This document shows positions 16,922 through 25,174 of a DNA stretch of 64,000 nucleotides, piece after piece. The stretch spans positions 1-64,000 of the forward strand of contig NZ_JANSJE010000006.1 in the NCBI RefSeq assembly GCF_047462415.1. Reading direction: 5' to 3'. Under the pieces are notes generated by a model. That model was not told where the DNA came from and did not search any database. It saw only the letters and a program-made list of their open reading frames with translations. The stretch is from Thermostichus sp047462415. GTDB taxonomy: Bacteria; Cyanobacteriota; Cyanobacteriia; Thermostichales; Thermostichaceae. The position numbers and the translations under genes are program-made. How positions within the stretch are numbered: the stretch's first letter is position 1; each line of letters starts with the position of its first letter.

Positions 16922-17698
16922 TCACTGGATGAGGCGCAGGGTTACCTTGATGACAACCCGGTGGAGGCCGCTTTCGCCAAGCTCCAGATCGCCCCCCATT
17001 TCTCTCAGGAGCCGCTCGCTCACCCGCCAAGTAGCACTGCCCTTTGTTTCAACGGGCACATGGCACCGTCCCTCCAGGTTCCACTCTAGACACAGGTGCC
17101 CCTCCGCTGCTGCGATGGGATAGAGGTGCAGAGCCATCGAACCATAGCGCAGGGCACGGATGCCCCAGCGACACACCCCCAGCAGAGCCTGCACCAAACC
17201 GTGGGGATCCGCCCAAACCATAAGGCTGTCCGGGAGGGCGGACGGTTCAGAAACAGAAGGTGGTTGTAGGATCGGCCACTCGTAGCGAATGCCCTGATCC
17301 TGGGCCTGTAGGCGAGTTAGGCTGTACACATCTTGCAGCAGGGGGCGGAGTTGGGTCGGCTCCGGTTGCAGGGGTTGAATGGGCAGATCGTGGCGAGCCA
17401 GGCGGGTGTATTCCTCGAGCAGCTTAATCAAGCGCTCTACGGACTCTTTGGCACTTTGAATGTATTCCCGCTCCTCCTCCGGGGAATCGCACAGATCCGA
17501 CAACACCAACTGCAGGGATCCCATCTGGCTGCTGAGGGGGTTGCGCAGCTCGTGGCCAATGCTGACGAGCAACTCTTGCTGAAAGGCTCGCATCACCTCA
17601 GAGCGTTCAAAAGCAAATTGCCAATCTACGGCCTCTTGCCTGTCGGCAGGGGCCGCCGGCTGGGAAGCTGGATCGGGTTTGGCTGCGGGTTTCCTCAA
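16922..17698 (-). CDS. Histidine kinase-like protein with a degenerate ATPase domain
   Basis: A 258-residue soluble protein with a normal dimerisation/phosphoacceptor helix (VSIGHELRNPLSSQMGSLQLV, His near residue 49). The remainder should be a HATPase domain. The N-box, usually L-x-N-A-x-K, reads LLGVCRWGIRAL, and no DxGxG or GxGLG box is present. The C-terminal MGGDLELGESGLHRVVIKVTL keeps only the final strands. By sequence it could receive or pass on phosphate but not hydrolyse ATP in the normal way. No sensor domain or adjacent response regulator is seen. The start is TTG 17698. Confidence 0.75.
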   Translation of the reverse strand: MRKPAAKPDPASQPAAPADRQEAVDWQFAFERSEVMRAFQQELLVSIGHELRNPLSSQMGSLQLVLSDLCDSPEEEREYIQSAKESVERLIKLLEEYTRLARHDLPIQPLQPEPTQLRPLLQDVYSLTRLQAQDQGIRYEWPILQPPSVSEPSALPDSLMVWADPHGLVQALLGVCRWGIRALRYGSMALHLYPIAAAEGHLCLEWNLEGRCHVPVETKGSATWRVSERLLREMGGDLELGESGLHRVVIKVTLRLIQ

Positions 17699-17843
17699 AA
17701 GGTGCTCCGGACGAAGGACAGGGGATCCCGTCGAGGTTCAGATCCTTGGGTTCGGATCTTTAAGCTTTGCACAGTAAGGACTACGTCCCCCTGACGCGAG
17801 CAGGCTCTGGAGATACCCCACTCCATGGGGATCCTACCCTTTT

Positions 17844-18752
17844 CTACCCGACGAAGTGGGCGCTGACCACCCGCTCAATCCCCGCCAGATCGCGGTGAAC
17901 TTGGATCTGCCGATAACAGTCCCTCTCTCGCAATTGCTCCGCCACCCAAGGGGCTTGTCCTCGCATCACTTCTACCGCCCAAAAGGAGTTGGGGGCCAGG
18001 TAGTCCGGTGCCCTTTGAATCAACAGCCGCAAGTGGGCCAGCCCATCTTCCCCGCCATCGAGGGCCTGTCGCGGCTCGTGCAGCCGCACCTCGGGCATGA
18101 GATGGGCCAGCTCCCCGGTGGGGATGTAGGGCGGGTTGGAAACCAGGCCGCGCAGCCGCCCCCGCCAGGGATCCAAGGGCACAAACCAGGATCCCAGCAG
18201 CAACTGCACCCGCTCCTGCAAATGGTGGGCCGCCACGTTGTCCGCCGCAACGGCTAGGGCTTGCGGGCTCGAATCCACCGCCAGAAGCTGCAACTGGGGA
18301 TGTCGCTGGGCCAAAGCGATGGCAATGGCCCCGCTGCCGGTGCCCAGGTCGGCCAAGCAGGATGCGGGCGGCAGAGGATTAGCTTGTAACCAGAGGGAAG
18401 CCTGCTCCACCAGCAGCTCGGTCTCCGGACGTGGGATCAGCACCGCCGGGGTCACCCGTAGGCTCAAGCCGGCCCATTCCACTTTGCCCAACAGATACTG
18501 CAGAGGGACGCGCTTTTCCACCCTTTGCTGCCAAAGGGCCTCTACCTCCTCCAGGAGTTCCCCCGCCCCAGCCGGAGCGCGACCCAGCAGCCGCTCCAAC
18601 GGCCCCCACCCCAGCCGTTCCTTGAGCAGAATCTCCACCTCCTCGGCAGGGATCCCAGCCGCTTTTGCCGCCCTCAGGGCCTGGTCACGCCACTCCAGCA
18701 ATCGCCTCAGCAGAGTCGAGGGGGATCTCAAAGGATTCCGTTCTGCCAGCAT
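17844..18752 (-). CDS. prmC: Release factor glutamine methyltransferase PrmC
   Basis: Methylates the GGQ glutamine of peptide release factors. The 302 residues comprise an N-terminal helical domain (to about residue 100) and a SAM-binding Rossmann domain. The SAM motif is LADLGTGSGAIAIALAQRHP and the glutamine-binding motif is LVSNPPYIPTGEL, both diagnostic. A conserved VLIPRPETELLVEQA precedes them. The start is ATG 18752, and the gene lies 14 bases after the Tic22-like gene on the same strand, suggesting co-transcription. Release factor gene prfA is not adjacent. Confidence 0.93.
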   Translation of the reverse strand: MLAERNPLRSPSTLLRRLLEWRDQALRAAKAAGIPAEEVEILLKERLGWGPLERLLGRAPAGAGELLEEVEALWQQRVEKRVPLQYLLGKVEWAGLSLRVTPAVLIPRPETELLVEQASLWLQANPLPPASCLADLGTGSGAIAIALAQRHPQLQLLAVDSSPQALAVAADNVAAHHLQERVQLLLGSWFVPLDPWRGRLRGLVSNPPYIPTGELAHLMPEVRLHEPRQALDGGEDGLAHLRLLIQRAPDYLAPNSFWAVEVMRGQAPWVAEQLRERDCYRQIQVHRDLAGIERVVSAHFVG

Positions 18753-18766
18753 GACTGGGGGTTGGG

Positions 18767-19636
18767 TTAACGCTGAGGCTGGGGACTGGCAGAAGGGTTG
18801 GCAGGCCGAGCCAACGATTGGATGTATTCCAGCGCCGAGCGGGAAGGGATAAAGGCGATCTTCTGCACATCGGCCTGGGCATCGGGAGCCAGCATGCGCT
18901 CCACCACAATGGCCAGGGAGGTGACCTCAATCTGGGTTTTTCCAACCACATCCGGGTTCTGGGCTGCCGCCCGATCCAAAGCTCGCTGCAGATCGTTGCG
19001 GTCGAAGAAGAAGGGCACCACCTCCTGACCATCCTGCTCGATGGTCAGCAGCCCCTCTCCGGAGCGGCCATAGAACAGAGGCACGCCGATCGCTTCTGGA
19101 GGCACATCTTTGCTGGTTTCTTTCAGTACCTGCTTGGCTGCCTCCACATCAGCAGGCCGCGGCACCACCTCGAAGTACAGATCGCTATTTTTGGCGCGCT
19201 CCTCTTCCGATTTTTCGTAGGCATACCCCAGCGAGAGAGGCACCACCTGGGCTTGGCTGGCTATCTCGGGGTTGCTGGCTTTCACCTGCTCCAACATTTT
19301 TTGGGCCTGGGCTTGATCCAGCCAGAAGGAGACCACTTGAATGGTGCGGCCATCTCGCTCCACATTGGCAACAACAGGTGTGCCGTTCTGAGACACAACC
19401 GCAAAAACAGGCACCAGGCTCAGCCGCTCTGCCACCTCTTGCCGGCTCATGGGGCCTGCGGTTGCCTGAGCCGGTGGAGCACTCCCCTGAGCCCAAGCGG
19501 GAGTCATGGCCAAGCTCGCCCACGCTGTCCCGATCAGGATCCCGGCTATACTGCTCACCCGAGCTACACAGCAGCAGAGGGATCGGGCAGGCGACACTAC
19601 GTTACAGCGCATCATTCTCATCTCCACTCCCGGCAT
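18767..19636 (-). CDS. Tic22-like periplasmic protein
   Basis: About 289 residues with a signal region (SSIAGILIGTAWASLAMTPAWAQ) followed by a soluble domain of the Tic22 family. Landmarks are VPVFAVVSQNGTPVVANV, VPLSLGYAYEKSEEERA, GVPLFYGRSGEGLLTIEQDGQEVVPFFFDRNDL (in parts) and KIAFIPSRSALEYIQSL. In cyanobacteria the family is periplasmic/lumenal and linked to outer-membrane biogenesis. In plastids Tic22 is an import factor. Several ATG codons (19636, 19621, 19615, 19612) could serve as start; the shorter ones still include the signal peptide. It is upstream of prmC. Confidence 0.82.
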   Translation of the reverse strand: MPGVEMRMMRCNVVSPARSLCCCVARVSSIAGILIGTAWASLAMTPAWAQGSAPPAQATAGPMSRQEVAERLSLVPVFAVVSQNGTPVVANVERDGRTIQVVSFWLDQAQAQKMLEQVKASNPEIASQAQVVPLSLGYAYEKSEEERAKNSDLYFEVVPRPADVEAAKQVLKETSKDVPPEAIGVPLFYGRSGEGLLTIEQDGQEVVPFFFDRNDLQRALDRAAAQNPDVVGKTQIEVTSLAIVVERMLAPDAQADVQKIAFIPSRSALEYIQSLARPANPSASPQPQR

Positions 19637-20141
19637 CGCGCCTTGTTCTGGTTGCTATAGGGCTAGATCCCTCAAGTACTAACCAACAGATCGGGCAAGG
19701 CAGAAGCCACCCGGATTGAACCTGCTCGACAGGGCTAGGCTAGCGATGCGGCACACCCTCGGCATCGACTCGCGGCTGGCCGTCGCTGACAACACCCCGG
19801 CTCACTGACCTCAAAGAGCGCTCTTGGGCCACCCTAGAAGCCAAGGTTAGAACATCTGCTCGACTCCTGTCGAGGGGCAAAGCCCCTATTTGAGTGGGGA
19901 TCCCGCATCACTCAATACTATATACGGAGTCGCATAAAATCGACCCACGCTAGATGCAGATCTACCCAACAGCAGATCGGTTCAGATCGAGCTGATAATT
20001 GTATGCTCAGCTTTTCCACAACAGGCAGCCTACCCCAGCCTTGTGCATCAGGGCTCTGATGTAGCCGCGCGAACGTGGCAGCTACTGTTAACTTTTGTTA
20101 AGGTGGGGGGACAAACGCATGCTTCCGAGGAGCATTAAACC
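19637..20141. other. 505-base intergenic region with two adjacent hairpins
   Basis: No convincing reading frame was found on either strand. It lies between divergent genes, so promoters for both are expected here. Two small stem-loops sit back to back: CTCGAC/GTCGAG (19859-19874) and GGGGC/GCCCC (19874-19886), the second followed by TATTTG. This could be a weak terminator or the end of a small RNA. No tRNA fold was seen. Confidence 0.4.
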
Positions 20142-20333
20142 ATGGCTAAGATCTTTACCCCTGAATTCAACCAATTTGAGACCATCAACGCCACGCAGGC
20201 CTGGTCTTTGTTTTTCACCATCAGCGCTTCCGATCGGCTTTTGGGCTCAAACCCGGCTGTTGGGCGCTACATCACGCTGGCCTTGTTCAGCGCCATCCTC
20301 ACCGGCATCCTGAATGTGCTGCTGGCCTCGTAG
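20142..20333 (+). CDS. Small single-span membrane protein, unknown
   Basis: A 63-residue protein (starts MAKIFTPEFNQFETIN) with GAGGAGC at the right distance upstream of ATG 20142. The N-terminal half is polar, followed by an amphipathic segment (AWSLFFTISASDRLLG) and a C-terminal hydrophobic helix (ITLALFSAILTGILNVLLAS). The size and form resemble small photosystem- or thylakoid-associated subunits, but I could not match it to PsaJ, PsaK, PsbX, a high-light-inducible protein or another named family. The clear ribosome site, compact composition and isolated position make it a probable real gene. Confidence 0.6.
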   Translation: MAKIFTPEFNQFETINATQAWSLFFTISASDRLLGSNPAVGRYITLALFSAILTGILNVLLAS

Positions 20334-20488
20334 TTGGCCGCTGTCACGGGACGGAATTGTCCAGGACAATCTGTTTGCCAGTCCTTCAGAGGCCGCTGGC
20401 AGCGGCGGCTCGGCCTGGGAAAGGGGATCCCTTCCTCAGGTTTTTTGCTTTTGAATGGGAAAGGATCCCTTTTGCTCCGGGTGGGGCG

Positions 20489-22975
20489 ATGAAAACGTCT
20501 GGGACAAGTTCTGCGGCGGCGGCTTTGCCCGTCGCGCTGCCGCTGCTGCTGGCGCCGGCAGGAGATTGGGAGTGTGCCAAGGCAGCGGTAGAAAACGGGG
20601 CCGATGCCATTTACTTCGGGCTGGAGCGGTTCAACGCCCGCCTACGCGCCCGCAACTTCACAGAGGCAGATTTGCCGGAGCTGATGGCTTGGCTGCATCA
20701 GCGGGGGGTGCGAGGCTATGTAACTTTGAATACTCTGGTCTTTCCGGGGGAGCTGGAGGAAGCGGAGCGGTACATCCGCTCGATGATCGCGGCGGGGGTG
20801 GATGCGGTCATTGTCCAGGATATTGGCATCGCACGCTTGATCCGTCATCTTTCTCCCGATTTCCCCATCCACGCCTCGACGCAGATGACCGTCACCAGCG
20901 GTATCGGGGCAGAGTTTGCCGCCGAGTTGGGCTGTGAGGTGGTGGTGCTGGCGCGGGAGTGTTCCCTCAAGGAGATGGCCAAGATCCGCGCCCATCTGGA
21001 AGAGAAGGGATCCCCCGTCTGCTTGGAAATCTTCGTGCACGGGGCGTTGTGCGTGGCCTATTCCGGGCAATGTCTGACCAGCGAGGCGCTGGGAGGACGT
21101 TCGGCCAACCGCGGAGAATGTGCCCAGGCCTGCCGCCTGCCCTACGAGCTGGTGGTAGACGGGATGCGGCGCGATCTGGGGGAGAAGCGGTATCTGCTCA
21201 GCCCCCAAGATCTGGCCGGTCTGGAGGTGCTGCCGGAGCTGGTCAAGCTGGGGATCCACTGCTTAAAAATTGAGGGTCGTTTGAAATCGCCGGAGTATGT
21301 AGCCAATGTAACGCGCATCTATCGCCAGGCCTTGGACGCCCTGGGGGCAGGGCAGGCGTGGCAGCCCTCAGCTCAGGAGTGGTATGAGCTGGAGATGAGC
21401 TTTTCCCGCGGGCTGTATACCGGCTGGCTGCGGGGCATCAACAACCAAGAGCTGGTGCATGCCCGTTTTGGCAAGAAGCGGGGGGTTTACCTGGGGCAGG
21501 TGCTGCGGATCGAAGGGGATCAGGTGGGGGTGCGCCTGCAGGCTCCCCTCAAGCCGGGCGATGGCGTGGTGTTCGACCAGGGAGAGCCGGAGCAGGGGGG
21601 GCGGGTTTACCGCGTGCACAAGAAGCAGGGGCTGGCCTGGCTTGGCTTTGCCCAGGGGGCCATTGACCTCAAACGCCTGCGGCCAGGGGATCGCCTCTGG
21701 AAGACCAGCGACCCGGAGCTGGAGAAACGCCTGCGCCAGAGCTATGCCGGGGATCAGCCTCGCTTTCAACGCCCCGTCCACCTGGAAGTTCACGGCCAGG
21801 CCGGCTTGCCCCTGACGCTGATCCTGCGGGATGAAGAGGGCCACGTGGTGCGGGTGGATTCGCCGGTGCCTTTGCAGCCTGCCCATCACCAACCCCTCAC
21901 CGACGAGAAGCTGCGGCAGCAACTGGGTCGTTTGGGTTCCACCCCGTTCAAGTTGGGATCCCTGCACAATGCCCTGGAAGGAGAGGTGATGCTGCCGCTG
22001 AGCGTCCTCAACCAAATGCGGCGCCAAGCCGTGGAGCAGTTGCAGGCGCTGTGGGCTCGGCCCCGCCGCTGGCAGCTCAACCCTGAAGCTCGCTGGCCAG
22101 ATCTGCTGCCCGCCCCGGAGCAACCGGAAAGGGGATCGCCCCAACTGGTGGTGCTGGTGCGGGATCCAGAGCAGTTGCCGGCGGCAATTGCCTGTGGCAT
22201 CCGGCAGATCTACCTGGAGTTGGAGGATCCCCGCCGCTACCGGGAAGTTATCCGCGCCACCAAGGCCGCTCACCCTGAGGTGGAGCTGTGGGCGGCCCCG
22301 CCCCGCATCACCAAGCCGGGAGAAAGCTGGATCCTCAAACAGGTGTTGGCAGCAGGAGCCGATGGCTATCTGGTGCGCAACTACGACCACCTGCGCTTTT
22401 TTGCCGGCCAGCGCTGCATCGGCGATTTTTCCTTGAACGTGGCCAACCCCATCACCGCCCACTATTTCAAAAGCCGCTACCCCTTGGAGCGCCTGACGGC
22501 CTCCTATGACCTCAACCACGAGCAACTGGGATCCCTGCTCCAGGCCGGCCCCGCCCACTGGTACGAGGTCACCATCCACCAGCACATGCCCATGTTCCAC
22601 ATGGAGCACTGTGTCTTCTGCGCTTTTTTGTCCCGCGGCACCGACTACACCAATTGTGGCCGTCCCTGCGAAAAACACGAGGTGAGGCTGAGGGATAGGG
22701 CCAATGTCGAGCACATTTTGAAAGCCGATGCCGGCTGCCGCAACACTCTCTACAACGGCAAAGCCCAAACCGGGGCCGAGCATGTGCCAAAACTGCTGGA
22801 TCTGGGGTTGCGATATCTGCGCATTGAGTTCTTGCAGGAATCCCCCGAGCAGATCCGGCAAACCTTGCGCTGCTATCAACAGCTTCTCCAAGGCCGGATG
22901 AGCGGATCCCAGCTGTGGCGCGAGCTGAAGCTACATAGCCAATTGGGGGTTACGCGCGGGTCTTTGCAGAGTTAG
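20489..22975 (+). CDS. Peptidase U32 family protein with C-terminal DUF3656 region
   Basis: About 828 residues from ATG 20489. The N-terminal half is the U32 fold: LLLAPAGDWECAKAAVENGADAIYFGLERFNAR (in parts), IHASTQMTVTSG, VVLARECSLKEM and the signature EIFVHGALCVAYSGQCLTSEALGGRSANRGECAQACRLPYEL (in parts, about residues 180-220). Long U32 members of this type include RlhA, which hydroxylates C2501 of 23S rRNA, and related tRNA-modifying proteins. The cysteine-rich C-terminal part (MEHCVFCAFLSRG, CGRPCEKHEVRLRDR) would fit iron-sulfur binding. Peptidase activity is doubtful for the family; an RNA-hydroxylase-type role is inference. Confidence 0.88.
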   Translation: MKTSGTSSAAAALPVALPLLLAPAGDWECAKAAVENGADAIYFGLERFNARLRARNFTEADLPELMAWLHQRGVRGYVTLNTLVFPGELEEAERYIRSMIAAGVDAVIVQDIGIARLIRHLSPDFPIHASTQMTVTSGIGAEFAAELGCEVVVLARECSLKEMAKIRAHLEEKGSPVCLEIFVHGALCVAYSGQCLTSEALGGRSANRGECAQACRLPYELVVDGMRRDLGEKRYLLSPQDLAGLEVLPELVKLGIHCLKIEGRLKSPEYVANVTRIYRQALDALGAGQAWQPSAQEWYELEMSFSRGLYTGWLRGINNQELVHARFGKKRGVYLGQVLRIEGDQVGVRLQAPLKPGDGVVFDQGEPEQGGRVYRVHKKQGLAWLGFAQGAIDLKRLRPGDRLWKTSDPELEKRLRQSYAGDQPRFQRPVHLEVHGQAGLPLTLILRDEEGHVVRVDSPVPLQPAHHQPLTDEKLRQQLGRLGSTPFKLGSLHNALEGEVMLPLSVLNQMRRQAVEQLQALWARPRRWQLNPEARWPDLLPAPEQPERGSPQLVVLVRDPEQLPAAIACGIRQIYLELEDPRRYREVIRATKAAHPEVELWAAPPRITKPGESWILKQVLAAGADGYLVRNYDHLRFFAGQRCIGDFSLNVANPITAHYFKSRYPLERLTASYDLNHEQLGSLLQAGPAHWYEVTIHQHMPMFHMEHCVFCAFLSRGTDYTNCGRPCEKHEVRLRDRANVEHILKADAGCRNTLYNGKAQTGAEHVPKLLDLGLRYLRIEFLQESPEQIRQTLRCYQQLLQGRMSGSQLWRELKLHSQLGVTRGSLQS

Positions 22976-23148
22976 AGGCTGCGCGGCCTTACATACCCTC
23001 TGTATTCTCTGCGGTTGCCGAGGCCGGGTGGGCAGAGCAATAGAAAAAACACTCCCGCAAAATTGGCGTAAAATTTCCTCAGGGCATGGTCGTTTCCCAA
23101 GCTTTCTTTTGCTTCCCTATCCTCTGCGTAGCTCTCTCTTTGGTTACC

Positions 23149-23673
23149 GTGAAACACACCCTCAGCGCCCTTGTGCAGGATCAGCCTGGCGTTTTAACCC
23201 GCATCGCGGGGATGTTTGCCCGTCGCGGCTTTAACATCGACAGCCTCACCGTCGGCCCCACCGAACGACCGGGGATCTCTCGCATCACCATGGTGGTGCA
23301 GGGAGATGAGCACGACGTGGAGCAGATGACGAAGCAGCTCTACAAGCTCATCGATGTGCTAAAAGTTACCGATATCACCCACGTCCCCTGTGTGGAACGG
23401 GAGCTGATGCTGGTCAAGGTGAATGCCAGCCCCGAGACCCGCTCCGCCATCATGGATGTCGCCCAAATGTTTCGTGCCCGGATTGTGGATGTGGCGGAGG
23501 AGTCTTTGACCCTCGAGGTGACCGGGGATCCGGGCAAAATGGTGGCGATCATCAAGATGTTGACCAGCTTTGGCATCCGCGAGATCGCCCGTACCGGTCT
23601 GGTGGCCCTCACCCGCGAGTCTGGCGTGAATACGGAATACTTGAAGCAACACCCCACCTTAGTGACCATCTGA
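23149..23673 (+). CDS. ilvH: Acetolactate synthase small (regulatory) subunit
   Basis: Regulatory subunit of acetohydroxyacid synthase, conferring valine feedback control in branched-chain amino-acid synthesis. From GTG 23149 the protein has 174 residues. The N-terminal ACT domain is HTLSALVQDQPGVLTRIAGMFARRGFNIDSLTVG (in parts), and a C-terminal domain includes SLTLEVTGDPGKMVAIIKML and GIREIARTG. This is the standard length. The frame continues 21 codons upstream to ATG 23086 through a hydrophobic stretch not typical of IlvH, so GTG is preferred. The stop codon overlaps the next ATG (TGATG at 23671-23675). Confidence 0.93.
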   Translation: MKHTLSALVQDQPGVLTRIAGMFARRGFNIDSLTVGPTERPGISRITMVVQGDEHDVEQMTKQLYKLIDVLKVTDITHVPCVERELMLVKVNASPETRSAIMDVAQMFRARIVDVAEESLTLEVTGDPGKMVAIIKMLTSFGIREIARTGLVALTRESGVNTEYLKQHPTLVTI

Positions 23674-24284
23674 TGGCCTTACGAGAAGCGATGCCACAAC
23701 CGGGGGAGAGGTGGCGGGGATCGGCTTGGCGCGGCGGAATTCGCAGGATCCTCGGCCTTGTGGCCATTGTGCTGGTGGGGCTGCTGGCCGGCTGCGGCCC
23801 CAGGCCGCCCAAGCCGATTGTGCAGCAGGCCCTTGCCTATCAGATCGCTCATTTGTCCGAGCCGGTGGCCTCCTTGGTGGGCAGTGAGCAGTTGTCGGCC
23901 CGGCTGGAAGTGCAAGATGTGAAAATCCGTCGGGATCGCCGTGAACCTTTGCTGTTGGCCTGTTGCTCCGCAAGAACAGGAGAAACGCTGGAAGGCCATC
24001 ACCTCAGCGGTACCTACACCCTGATCGTGAAGCCGCCGGGATCCCGCCGTCCTTATCGCCGCAAAGGGGATCCCTTTCAGCTCACCTTGGCCCACCAAAA
24101 GGCACAAACTGTTGCTACGCAGCGCTCGCCTGACGCAGAGCCCCAAACCGTGCCCGAACGGTGGCTACTGGCCTACGGCTCGCCTGATGCTAAGACCTGG
24201 AGGGTCATCGACTTTCTGCCTCAGCCCGCACCGGCACCGGAGTTGCCTCCTGCCGAGCCAGAACCGGCCATCCCGGCAGCCTGA
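23673..24284 (+). CDS. Putative lipoprotein, unknown function
   Basis: A 203-residue protein with a basic N-region, a hydrophobic stretch and a lipobox (LVGLLAGC, cysteine near residue 41), so it is probably a membrane-anchored lipoprotein. The mature part has no recognised domain and ends in a proline/glutamate-rich tail (PQPAPAPELPPAEPEPAIPAA). Its ATG overlaps the ilvH stop codon, implying translational coupling, though a link to branched-chain synthesis is not evident. The 3' end faces the DUF3120 gene across 17 bases. Confidence 0.65.
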   Translation: MALREAMPQPGERWRGSAWRGGIRRILGLVAIVLVGLLAGCGPRPPKPIVQQALAYQIAHLSEPVASLVGSEQLSARLEVQDVKIRRDRREPLLLACCSARTGETLEGHHLSGTYTLIVKPPGSRRPYRRKGDPFQLTLAHQKAQTVATQRSPDAEPQTVPERWLLAYGSPDAKTWRVIDFLPQPAPAPELPPAEPEPAIPAA

Positions 24285-24301
24285 TGCAAACCTGCCGCCG
24301 C

Positions 24302-25030
24302 TCACCGCAGCAAAGCCGCCCCCCAGGCAAAAAGACCATCCACCAACAGGGTATTTAGCACTGCTCCGGCAAAGGCCCAATGGTGCAGGCGGCGGGATCC
24401 CCGAATCATCCACAACCCAGCGCCCAGCAAGAGAAGGCCCAGGCCGATGCCCCAACTCAGGCCCCAGGGGGTAGCCATTTTGTCAAGAGCGGCCATGAAA
24501 GGGACAACCGCCTGATCCAAGCGGTCGAACTGCATCGCCTGTCGCCACTCCGGCAGCAAGCCCACCGAGTGAATGTAAAGATCGGTAATCGCCGTGCCCC
24601 ACAGGGAACCGAGATAAAACCAGGAGCCGATGCGGGCAAACCGCTGCCGTGTCCCCCACCAGACAATCGGGATCCCCAAAGCTTCCACGGGCATGTGCCA
24701 AAGAGGCTCAAAGCGCAGCCAGCCCCAATACAGGGATCCCGCCAGCCAAGTCAGGGTAAAGCCGTAGAGCAAATCTCCCCACAGGCGGGTACGGAGCTGC
24801 GAGTAGAGATGCAAACTGAGGCCCAACCAGCCCAAAGACATCACCAAGCTCACCCAGGGGGCATATCGCACCAGGGGCGCTTGCACAAAAACGGGCAGGC
24901 AGACGAGCAGAGCCGCCATTCCCCCAATGGCATGGTGGGATCCGAAACGCCTTTGAATTGGGAGAGGGCGATGCTCAGATGACAGCAGAGGCTCATTTGG
25001 GAGAGGGGGCAAAAAAGGTGTGGAAGACAA
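24302..25030 (-). CDS. DUF3120-type cyanobacterial membrane protein
   Basis: A 242-residue polytopic membrane protein with about six hydrophobic segments. It resembles the cyanobacterial DUF3120 family in layout and in the stretch WAGSLYWGWLRFEPLWHMPVEALGIP (in parts; here LAGSLYWGWLRFEP), followed by FARIGSWFYLGSLWGTAITDLY. Function is unknown. The furthest start is TTG 25030, which gives a polar 35-residue N-terminus. An internal ATG before AALLVCLPVFVQA is an alternative, so the start is uncertain. It points away from glucokinase. Confidence 0.7.
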   Translation of the reverse strand: MSSTPFLPPLPNEPLLSSEHRPLPIQRRFGSHHAIGGMAALLVCLPVFVQAPLVRYAPWVSLVMSLGWLGLSLHLYSQLRTRLWGDLLYGFTLTWLAGSLYWGWLRFEPLWHMPVEALGIPIVWWGTRQRFARIGSWFYLGSLWGTAITDLYIHSVGLLPEWRQAMQFDRLDQAVVPFMAALDKMATPWGLSWGIGLGLLLLGAGLWMIRGSRRLHHWAFAGAVLNTLLVDGLFAWGAALLR

Positions 25031-25174
25031 AATGCAACATTAAAAACCTTTACATCAGTTAACATAGCACCTTCTTCGCCGTGACAGGAGCAGGAAAGCT
25101 CCGGGAGGCCGAAATGGGCATTCCCTCTCCAGAGATGCCAGGGTGGAAACGATGTGCTGGCCGGAGGAAACCGT

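Noticed and set aside
19859..19886. Known cyanobacterial small RNA such as Yfr1
   Set aside because: The conserved single-stranded ACUCCUCACAC motif is absent; only two short stems are present.
21368..22891. 507-residue open frame antisense to the U32 gene
   Set aside because: It mirrors codon structure of the real gene in a GC-rich region, has no ribosome site or domain and low-complexity composition.
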